Assembly: GCA_041879415.1 (NCBI GenBank)
Contig: CP090851.1
Coordinates: 2,418,001 to 2,482,000 of the forward strand
Direction: 5' to 3'
DNA from: Vibrio chagasii
GTDB lineage: Bacteria > Pseudomonadota > Gammaproteobacteria > Enterobacterales > Vibrionaceae
Length of the DNA: 64,000 bases
Shown: positions 28,001 through 36,800 of the stretch, piece after piece
Numbering within the stretch: the stretch's first letter is position 1
Layout: each line of letters starts with the position of its first letter
Position numbers and translations under genes: made by a program
The notes under the pieces: generated by a model
What the model saw: only the letters and a program-made list of their open reading frames with translations
Database searches by the model: none
Told to the model about the DNA's origin: nothing

Positions 28001-30352
28001 CTACCTTTGGTTTAACCAACTCTTTAAGACTTCAATGTCATTCTGGTATTCGTTATTAATCTCATCGACCCAATCTGAAATGTTTTCCCACCAAGCTGGT
28101 AGGTCTGGAGATTGAGCTTTCTGAGCCACTTGCTGGATGCGCTTCAAACCAATTGAACCTGCAGCACCTTTAATCTTGTGCGCCTCAGAGACGATACTGG
28201 CTTGGTCTTTCGCGACCATGTTGGAGTTCAATATTTCCATATACTCCGGCATCATATCTTCAAACATCACGATGCTATCTAAAACCGGCTTCGGTCCAAC
28301 AATGTCAACATAAGACTCTAGCATATCAATATCAAGCAAACTGGTATCAATAGAAGAAATAGTTGGCTTACTTTCATCAACTTTTTCGGTCACTTCGGCT
28401 TCTTCAACAACCTCTGGTGCATCCTCAATGAGTTCGCTTATCACATCTTGAATCGCTCTCACGGATAGCGGCTTACTGATCGCCTCATCCATACCTTTCT
28501 GGAAGTACTCTTGCTTGTTGCTAAGTACATTTGCAGTCAATGCCACTAATGGCGGTAGCTTGCTGTATTTCTCACGGTAGTACTGAGCAATGTCGAAGCC
28601 TGTCATATCTGGTAGCTGGATATCCAACAATACCAAGTCATAATCTTCTGGATTAAAAGCAATTTGCGCCTCTTTACCAGTCATCACCACAGTCACTTCA
28701 TGACCTAAACTCTCCAACAGCGAGCGCGCAACCGTGATATTAAGTTCGATATCTTCAACCATGAAGATCTTAAGGTTCGACTGTTTTCTAGGTTTCTTGA
28801 TCAAGGCTTGAGTATCATGATTAACCGGCACACGAATCGAAACCGTAAAGGTACTACCAAAGCCCTCTTCACTGGTCACTTCAATGTCGCCATCCATCAT
28901 GTTGATCAACTGTTTAGAAACAGCAAGGCCGATACCGGTGCCCACAGCGTGCAAGTTATCGGTGCCCGATTTAACCTGATAGTACATCGCGAAAATCTTC
29001 TCGAGTTCGCTTTCAGGGATACCAATACCTGTGTCTTCGACTTCCATGGTAATGTTGGCAAAATCACCATCAATATCGGCGCTGACTGTCATCACCACGC
29101 CACCATCTTTGGTGAACTTCATCGCGTTACTAACTAGATTCCATAACACCTGTCTTAGACGAGTGCCATCAACCTCAACAGCTACTGGAAGGTCAGACAA
29201 TCGTTCTAAGTCGAACCTCAATCCTTTCTGTTCAGCCATTAATGCCGAGATACTTTCGATCTCCACAACAAAATCTTCAAAGTTGATTGGGGTTGGGAAT
29301 AGCTCAAGCTTGCGACGGTCAAACTTATCCATATCGATAATATCGTTGAAGATATTACCCAGTGTTACCGCGCTCACTTTGATGGTTTGCATCTGCTTAC
29401 GCTGCTCTATGGTCAATTGACTATCGAGTAACATGCGGCTTAAACCAATGATGCCATTAAGCGGCGTTCTTAACTCGTGGCTAATAGTAGAGATAAAGGT
29501 GGTCTTATCGCGGCTGGCTTTCTCGATAGACTCTTGGTGCTCTTTACGCTCGGTAATATCACGACCAAAGCCGACCAAACCAAGGTGGCGACCATCTTTG
29601 CTGTAGAACGGCACCTTACGCAGTTCGAAGTAGCTCTTACGCCCATCTGGGTATTCGAGCCATTGGTCGTAGGTCAGAGCCTGGTTGTCAGCAAAAACTT
29701 TTTTATCGGTTTCAACAACTTGCTGGGCGATTTCTTTACTGTAGACATCCCAAGGCGTCAAACCCACCAAGTCTTTTTCTTTCTTGCCGGTTAGCTCTTC
29801 GACTGCTCGGTTACAACCCGAGAACACGCCATCTTCATTGCGATAGTAGATAAGGTCAGGCGAAGCATCGATAAACGAACGTAGCAGCGCTGTTCGCTCT
29901 GCAAGTTCCAGCTGAGTTCGCTCACGCTGAAACACCTCATTTTCGAGGTCATGCATCGCTTCAGCACGTGCTTCTTCAGCTTTTTCACGCTCTTCAATTT
30001 CTTGATTGAGCTTCTCGATATTGAGCTGCAGCTTGTTATTCAACTCTTGGTCGCGCTCACGCATATCACCAAGCTTAGAGACTAACTTAGCTAAACGCTG
30101 ACGAGACTCTTCAAGCTGATCAACCACTACAGAAAGGAAATAAACCGCCCAAGGTGTAATCACTAAACCAAAGAAAACAGAACGGACAATATCGATGTCA
30201 TCAACATTGCCTTTAAGTGCGAGCGTAATACCGACTTGTACAACAACGGCGAGGGCAACAAGCGCTAGGGCGAGTAAGATAGAAAAGCGGACAATCCCCA
30301 GTTTTACGAGTAGATCCACGTAATACTGGGCGAGATTTTTCATGGGTTTCAT
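28001..30352 (-). CDS. arcB: Aerobic respiration control hybrid sensor kinase ArcB
   Basis: Inner-membrane kinase that senses the quinone pool and phosphorylates ArcA. The 783 residues align with E. coli ArcB (778). Two membrane spans lie at about 22-45 and 57-77, a coiled linker at 80-155, then a PAS domain (155-270) with Cys180. The kinase H-box has H292 (SHELRTPLNG), N-box near 405-413 and G-boxes at 441 and 471. The receiver has D577 (VLLDIQLPD) and the HPt domain H725 (EAHKIKGAAGS). The position equal to E. coli redox Cys241 is Tyr241. GGAG precedes ATG 30352. It is followed by the lipoprotein gene. Confidence 0.97.
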   Translation of the reverse strand: MKPMKNLAQYYVDLLVKLGIVRFSILLALALVALAVVVQVGITLALKGNVDDIDIVRSVFFGLVITPWAVYFLSVVVDQLEESRQRLAKLVSKLGDMRERDQELNNKLQLNIEKLNQEIEEREKAEEARAEAMHDLENEVFQRERTQLELAERTALLRSFIDASPDLIYYRNEDGVFSGCNRAVEELTGKKEKDLVGLTPWDVYSKEIAQQVVETDKKVFADNQALTYDQWLEYPDGRKSYFELRKVPFYSKDGRHLGLVGFGRDITERKEHQESIEKASRDKTTFISTISHELRTPLNGIIGLSRMLLDSQLTIEQRKQMQTIKVSAVTLGNIFNDIIDMDKFDRRKLELFPTPINFEDFVVEIESISALMAEQKGLRFDLERLSDLPVAVEVDGTRLRQVLWNLVSNAMKFTKDGGVVMTVSADIDGDFANITMEVEDTGIGIPESELEKIFAMYYQVKSGTDNLHAVGTGIGLAVSKQLINMMDGDIEVTSEEGFGSTFTVSIRVPVNHDTQALIKKPRKQSNLKIFMVEDIELNITVARSLLESLGHEVTVVMTGKEAQIAFNPEDYDLVLLDIQLPDMTGFDIAQYYREKYSKLPPLVALTANVLSNKQEYFQKGMDEAISKPLSVRAIQDVISELIEDAPEVVEEAEVTEKVDESKPTISSIDTSLLDIDMLESYVDIVGPKPVLDSIVMFEDMMPEYMEILNSNMVAKDQASIVSEAHKIKGAAGSIGLKRIQQVAQKAQSPDLPAWWENISDWVDEINNEYQNDIEVLKSWLNQR

Positions 30353-30502
30353 TTAGCGCTCCATGCGATAAGACTAGCAACATTCTACCCTGTTTGAAGA
30401 TAGGAGGTAAGCTAGCTACATCACATGCAGCAAGAGAGCTGGGTTATATTGTTTAAAACAGATAACCCAAGTAAATAATGGCTTAATCAGTAATAGATTG
30501 GC

Positions 30503-32254
30503 TTAGCGGATCGATGATGGATGCACACTAGAACGGTTTCGGCCATCAGACTTCGCTTGATAAAGCGCACTGTCGGCTAAGGCTACCGCAGACTCCATCT
30601 CATCATTAGGAGTAGGCACGTAAGAGATAATGCCAATACTGACGGTAATGAACTCAGAAACGGTCGACTTTTCATGAATCAGCCCAAGCTTGAGCACTTC
30701 ATCATGAATACGTTGTGCCACCATTAATGCCCCATCAGCGGTTGTGTTTGGCAAGATAAAGCCGAACTCTTCGCCGCCATAACGAGCCACACAATCAGAC
30801 GAACGATTCAATACCTGCTTAAAGGCTTGTGAAACCTGAATCAAAGCATCATCGCCCTGTTGGTGACCATAGAAGTCGTTGTAACCTTTAAAGAAGTCGA
30901 TGTCACAAAGCATGATGGTCAACGGCAACTTCTCGCGCACATGGTAGTGCCATAGTGTCGACAGCTGTTCATCAAAGCGGCGTCGGTTAGAAACCTGAGT
31001 CAAACTGTCCATAAAGCTGAGACGTTCAAGCTCTAGGTTCGCCTCTTCGAGCTTCTGCTCTGCAAGGTAACGCTCAGTGATATCACGAGCCATGATCAAC
31101 ACACCATTGGTGCTGGATGCAGGATCTCTAAATGGCGACTTCACCACGTCATACCAAGTGTATTCACCGTCACTAGACATCACTTTATCGATATAGCGCA
31201 GCGATTTACCTTGATGAAGAACCTGATGGTCGGTTTCAGAGATCCGTACATACATACTGTTTGGCACGACATCTTGTAGTCGCTTGCCAATCAAATCACT
31301 GACTTCAGAGATCCCGAGCGCTGTAACAAAGGGTTTATTACACGCTTGATAAACCATGTTTTCATTAAAGATACCGATCGAGTCTGGGCTGGCTTCCAAG
31401 ATGTTTTGCAAGATAGTGTCTCTTTGCGCAAGTGCCACTTCGGTGTCTTTCCGTTTCTCCATTTCGCCACGCAGTTGTTGCTGCATGTCGTGCCAATCGG
31501 TCACATCATGGCTAATAGAAAGTGTCCCAATATTTTCCCCATCTTGAGAAAGTAAGACGCTTTGGTACGTTTCGAGTAGGCAGCTTTTACCATCTTGGTC
31601 AGTTGTCCATGAACGCTCACTAACGCGCCCTTTCAGTGCACCACCAGAAACGCTCAAGGTGCCCTCTTCTGGGCGGCCATGCCAAAACTTTTTAAACGAG
31701 CGATTACTCGCGAGCAATTCGCCCTTTTGATCTTTTACGTAGATTAGTTCAGACAAAGAGTCCAAAGCGGTACGAGCAACGTTCAGTTCACGTAGCTCTT
31801 GGGACAACTCCTCATTAGTGTTCTTATAGGGAGATGCGTGAATCATCCACGACTTTTTACTTCTAAAACGGATCTTACGCCCCACAAGATTGATCTTGAA
31901 AAATTCAAACTCAGACAGTGCCCACAACGAGTTCTGCTCAAACGATCGAGAGTTGATGTGGTTAGTAAGGTAATGGCGAAAGCTGTTCTCGCTCTCCACT
32001 GTTGGAAAACGAAAGTGAATACCAATCTGGCGAATACCAAGCAATTGCATCGCTTGGCGGTTGGCATACAAGATCTCGCCGGTTCGGACATCAACGAAAA
32101 AGAGAGGAGATGGCGTAGAGAGTAGCAGTTGTTCAATGTGCGACTGATAACGAGCATAAAGATGCCAGCAGATCAGGGCAAACAGCAATATGAGAACGAT
32201 ATATATACCGTAGCCATAAGCTCTATCCCACAACCAAGTCATTACCAGTTCCAT
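30503..32254 (-). CDS. Membrane-anchored PAS/GGDEF diguanylate cyclase
   Basis: A 583-residue protein predicted to make c-di-GMP from GTP. One N-terminal membrane span lies at about 14-32. Three PAS-like sensory domains follow, at roughly 35-145, 150-270 and 275-395; the last two have the phrases YVKDQKGELLASNRSFKKFW and SIGIFNENMVYQACNKPF. The C-terminal GGDEF domain has the active-site GGEEF at 493-497 and a product-inhibition RxxD (RSSD) at 484-487. Both are intact, so an active, feedback-controlled enzyme is expected. ATG 32254 is used; an ATG four codons in is possible. It is downstream of yhcC and upstream of arcB on the same strand, with a 150-bp gap to arcB. Confidence 0.92.
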   Translation of the reverse strand: MELVMTWLWDRAYGYGIYIVLILLFALICWHLYARYQSHIEQLLLSTPSPLFFVDVRTGEILYANRQAMQLLGIRQIGIHFRFPTVESENSFRHYLTNHINSRSFEQNSLWALSEFEFFKINLVGRKIRFRSKKSWMIHASPYKNTNEELSQELRELNVARTALDSLSELIYVKDQKGELLASNRSFKKFWHGRPEEGTLSVSGGALKGRVSERSWTTDQDGKSCLLETYQSVLLSQDGENIGTLSISHDVTDWHDMQQQLRGEMEKRKDTEVALAQRDTILQNILEASPDSIGIFNENMVYQACNKPFVTALGISEVSDLIGKRLQDVVPNSMYVRISETDHQVLHQGKSLRYIDKVMSSDGEYTWYDVVKSPFRDPASSTNGVLIMARDITERYLAEQKLEEANLELERLSFMDSLTQVSNRRRFDEQLSTLWHYHVREKLPLTIMLCDIDFFKGYNDFYGHQQGDDALIQVSQAFKQVLNRSSDCVARYGGEEFGFILPNTTADGALMVAQRIHDEVLKLGLIHEKSTVSEFITVSIGIISYVPTPNDEMESAVALADSALYQAKSDGRNRSSVHPSSIR

Positions 32255-32345
32255 CTACTCTCAATCTATACCATAAAATCTGTGAGGGAAATGTTACCAC
32301 TATTTGTTGGTTTTATCTGCTGTTACCTACTCTCACTCATTTCTA

Positions 32346-33299
32346 TCAATCAGTTGCGTTTAAAACAGGTAATATGTACTCGAATGCAGGGCCTGTTTTC
32401 ACGCCTTGAGCACCGGTTTTATCCAGTGATCGACCTATCTCTGTCATCGCTAGCCAACGGTTCTCACACCATAACGGAGAGAGTAATGTAGGGCGTCTTG
32501 CCGCAGATGAAACACGATGGTAAACCACGTTCGCAGGAGTGCGTTGGATGATATCAGTAGCAATGTCGACATACTCTTCAAGGCTTGGTGCTTCTAGCTT
32601 GCCGGCTTTCCATGCTTTGGCCATAGTGCTTCCCTCTACTATATGAAGGCCATGAAGCTTGATGCCATCTGTACCGACTGCTAATACCTTGTCTAACGTT
32701 TCAAGGTTATCGGCTTTGGTCTCTTTTGGTAGTCCAACAATAAGATGAGTACACACCTTAATTCCGAGAGCGCGTGCACGCTGGGTGATCGTTTCATACA
32801 CCGCAAAATCATGGCCGCGATTGATGCGCTTAAGAGTATCGTTATTAGCCGTTTGTAAGCCGAGCTCTAACCAGATCTCGTACCCTTTCTCAACATAACT
32901 AGCCAATAATTCCAAAACAGAATCAGGCACACAGTCTGGTCTTGTACCAACACAGAGCCCCACAATATCCGCACCCGGTGCTTTTAGCGCTTCTTCGTAC
33001 ATATTCTTGAGCACTTGCACCTCAGCATAAGTGCTGGTGTACGCCTGAAAATAAGCCAGATACTTCTTAGCACGAGCGATTTCACCCGCACGATCTTTTA
33101 ATTGGTCGGCAATACTTTGAACCTGAGTTTGCTCATCGACAAAAGACGCCACATTACAAAAAGTGCAGCCTCCGCGACCAATGGTTCCATCTCGATTTGG
33201 ACAGCTAAAACCACCGTGCAGCGTTAGCTTGTGAACCTTTTCGCCATAACGGCGTTGAAGATCTTGGCCGATAGTATTGACCAACTCATGTAATTGCAT
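32346..33299 (-). CDS. yhcC: Radical SAM protein YhcC (TIGR01212 family)
   Basis: A 317-residue radical SAM protein of unknown reaction. The N-terminus MQLHELVNTIGQDLQRRYG matches E. coli YhcC, fixing the start at ATG 33299; a longer frame to 33416 adds 39 unsupported residues. The iron-sulfur cysteines are spaced more widely than the standard CxxxCxxC: C33, C45 and C48 in CPNRDGTIGRGGCTFC, as in the family. NRGHDFAVYETITQRAR and GLHIVEGSTMAKAW are further conserved segments. It diverges from gltB; E. coli yhcC is also adjacent to gltB, so the linkage is old. Confidence 0.94.
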   Translation of the reverse strand: MQLHELVNTIGQDLQRRYGEKVHKLTLHGGFSCPNRDGTIGRGGCTFCNVASFVDEQTQVQSIADQLKDRAGEIARAKKYLAYFQAYTSTYAEVQVLKNMYEEALKAPGADIVGLCVGTRPDCVPDSVLELLASYVEKGYEIWLELGLQTANNDTLKRINRGHDFAVYETITQRARALGIKVCTHLIVGLPKETKADNLETLDKVLAVGTDGIKLHGLHIVEGSTMAKAWKAGKLEAPSLEEYVDIATDIIQRTPANVVYHRVSSAARRPTLLSPLWCENRWLAMTEIGRSLDKTGAQGVKTGPAFEYILPVLNATD

Positions 33300-33828
33300 A
33301 TTTTCAAAGCGCTCAAGTAAATAAGAATGAATATCAGTCTTTTTTGAAAAAAAATTACATCCCTGCAAAATTCGACCAATTAGTTTACTCAAGGCTTTTT
33401 GCGAGCAACCTATCAAATATCAATAAACATGCAAAAAAGTCGCTCTATTTGCCTAATGTTGCACATTTGTTAGACATAAAATTCAAAATAAAACGAAAAA
33501 AATGGTCTACACGGTTCAACTTTCATTGCAATTCGCCTAGACAAAATTGTAGGATACTTACACATATTGGCTATTTTTGTGTAATTTCTTACAACGAAAA
33601 CTTGCTAATAAGTCGGTGATATCTAACTCCCACCTATATAAACCACTAGTTTGTGGCTAAAAATAAACGGATATCACCAAGGATTGTTTTTCTCGCAATA
33701 CTTTTCCTGCGAGATACGGAAAGGATTCAAACCGCCAACACAGGCCGGTTTAGACTCATAAATATAAAAGGACAAGGCTGACTTTATACAAAGAAGTTGC
33801 GCCTAGATTTAACTGGAAGGATGTATCT
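33300..33828. other. Intergenic region between divergent yhcC and the first gltB
   Basis: About 530 bp, A/T-rich. It contains the promoters of both genes and a likely long gltB leader with two hairpins (separate entry). A frame at 33344-33619 has no ribosome-binding site and overlaps the excluded yhcC extension, so I do not count it. No sigma-54 promoter sequence was found. Confidence 0.55.
33691..33751 (+). promoter_or_regulatory. Two adjacent hairpins in the leader of the first gltB
   Basis: TCTCGCA pairs with TGCGAGA (33691-33714, 10-nt loop). AAACCG pairs with CGGTTT (33729-33751), and this second hairpin is closed further by CC and GG. They lie 80-140 bp before the gltB start, without T runs, so they are not terminators. 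A regulatory RNA role is inference. Confidence 0.45.
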
Positions 33829-36800
33829 ATGGTAGATCAAGAGCAGAACTCACAGGGTCTGTATACTCCTGAACTGGAGCATGACGCTTGTGGTATCGGT
33901 TTTGTTGCGCATCTAAAGAATCGCAAATCTCATGATGTAGTAACTCAAGCACTCGATATGCTTGCACGTATGGAACACCGTGGCGGCCAAGGCTGCGATC
34001 CGTGTTCTGGTGATGGTGCAGGTATCCTGCTACAGAAGCCGCACGAATTCTTACTTGAAGAAGCCGTTAAGCTTGGAATTAAACTGCCGTCTTTTGAAAA
34101 ATATGGTGTTGGTGTTGTACTTTTCCCTAAAGATGAACACAAACGTGCACAGTGTCGTGACATTCTAGAACGCAATGCACAACGCCTAGAGTTAGAAGTG
34201 ATCGGCTACCGTGAACTTCCGACGGACAATTCAATGATTGGTGCTGACCCACTAAGCACTGAACCTCAATTTGAACACGTATTTATCTCTGGCGGCCCTG
34301 GTATTACTCCAGAAGAGCTTGAGCGTAAACTTTACGTTCTACGTAACTACACCGTTCGCGTGTGCCTAGAAAGCGTTTCAAATATCGGTGATGACTTCTA
34401 CATCAACTCTATGTCTTACAAGACATTGGTGTACAAAGGTCAGCTAACAACAGAACAAGTTCCTCAGTACTTCCTAGACCTGCAAAATCCAACTATGGTG
34501 ACGGCTCTAGCACTAGTACACTCTCGCTTCTCTACCAATACATTCCCACGTTGGCGTCTAGCTCAGCCTTTCCGTTACATCGCGCACAATGGCGAAATCA
34601 ACACAGTTCGCGGCAACCTAAACTGGATGAAAGCGCGTGAAGCGATCCTAGAATCGGATCTATTCACACAAGCTGAAATCGACATGCTACTGCCTATCTG
34701 TCAGGAAGGCAGCTCGGATTCATCAAACTTCGACATGGCATTGGAGCTTCTAGTTCTGTCTGGTCGTACTTTGCCACATGCGCTGATGATGATGATCCCG
34801 GAAGCATGGCAAGAAAACAAAAACATGGACCCAACTCGTCGCGCGTTCTACCAGTACCACGCGAACGTAATGGAACCATGGGATGGCCCAGCTTCGGTAT
34901 GTTTCACTGATGGTGTTCAAGTAGGTGCAACCCTTGACCGTAACGGTCTGCGCCCTTCTCGCTACACAGTGACAAAAGACGATTTCCTAGTGATGGCGTC
35001 TGAATCTGGCGTTGTTGAAATCGCACCAGAAAACGTTGAGTACCGTGGTCGTCTACAACCAGGTCGTATCTTCGTTGCTGACCTTGAGCAAGGCCGCATC
35101 ATTTCTGATGAAGAAGTGAAAGATGGCATCGCGAAATCTCAACCTTATGAGAAATGGGTTGAAGAGAACCTTCTGAGTCTGAAAAAGCTGCCAGATGCGA
35201 GCAACGAATTTAGCCAACCTTCTCCAGAGAAACTTCTCCACAAACAACAATCGTTTGGTGTGAGCTCTGAAGAAGTAAACGAAATCATTCTACCTCTTGC
35301 GAAAACCGGCTATGAGCCGCTTTCTGCAATGGGTGCTGACTGGCCGCTAGCGATTCTTTCTCACCAATCGCAGCACCTTTCAAACTACTTCAAGCAGCTG
35401 TTTGCTCAAGTAACTAACCCACCGATCGACCCGATCCGTGAGCGTATGGTTATGTCTCTGAACACTTACCTAGGTAAAGATCAGAACCTACTTTCAGAAA
35501 CACCAGAACACTGTCAAAAGGTAGAGCTTGAGTCTCCAGTACTGTCTAACTCTGAGTTAGAAAAGCTGCGTGCTATTGATAACGAGCACCTTCAAGCGAA
35601 GACGCTAGATATCGTATTCCAAGCAAACGGAGACCAAGGTAAGTTAGAGCGTGCACTGAAACGTATTTGCCAATATGCAGAAGATGCCGTAATTGATGGT
35701 TACTCTATCATCCTACTGACTGACCGTGCGGTTAACTCTAACCACGCTGCAATTCCAGCAATGCTGGCTGTTGGCGCTGTGCACCACCACCTAATCCGTA
35801 AAGGCCTACGTGCTAAGTGTGACATCGTGGTTGAAACGGGTGATGCTCGTGAAACACACCACTTCGCAACGCTTCTGGGCTACGGTGCTAACGCAGTTAA
35901 CCCATACCTAGTGATTGAAACGATTGTTGAACTACAACGTACTAAGAAACTAGACCCTAACGTTCACCCACGTGAATTCTTCGATAACTACCGTAAAGGT
36001 GTTAACGGCGGTCTACTGAAAATCTTCTCTAAGATGGGTATCTCGACACTGCAGTCTTACCACGGTGCGCAAATCTTTGAAGCGCTTGGTATCAGCAAGT
36101 CAGTGGTTGAAAAATACTTCACAGGTACGGTTTCGCGTATTCAAGGCCTAACGATCGACGACATCGCTCGTGAAGTGCTTGTTCGTCACCGTGTTGGTTA
36201 CCCAGCTCGTGAAATCCCAGCTCAAATCCTTGATGTTGGCGGTGTTTACCAATGGAAACAGCGTGGTGAGAAACACCTATTCAACCCAGAAACCATCTCT
36301 CTACTTCAAGAATCAACGCGCAATAAAGATTACGCTCAGTTCAAGAAGTATGCGAAAGCCGTTGATGACCAGGGCGACAACGCAGCAACGCTACGTAGCC
36401 AACTTGATTTCATCAAAAACCCAGCAGGCTCTATTCCTCTAGCGGAAGTAGAACCAATCGAGAATATCCTTAAGCGTTTCGCTACCGGCGCAATGAGCTT
36501 TGGTTCTATCTCGCATGAGGCTCACTCAACACTGGCTGTTGCAATGAACCGCATCGGCGCGAAATCAAACTCAGGCGAAGGTGGTGAAGATCCAGCACGT
36601 TTCGAACGCAAAGAAAACGGTGACTGGGAACGTTCAGCAATTAAACAGGTGGCTTCTGGTCGCTTTGGTGTAACGTCTTACTACCTATCGAACGCTGACG
36701 AACTGCAAATCAAGATGGCTCAAGGTGCGAAACCTGGTGAAGGTGGTCAACTACCTGGTGATAAGGTTGATGACTGGATCGGCGCGACGCGTCACTCTAC

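Noticed and set aside
33300..33416. N-terminal extension of YhcC
   Set aside because: E. coli YhcC begins exactly at MQL, equal to the ATG at 33299.
33344..33619. 91-codon frame before the first gltB
   Set aside because: No ribosome site and base composition of a promoter region.
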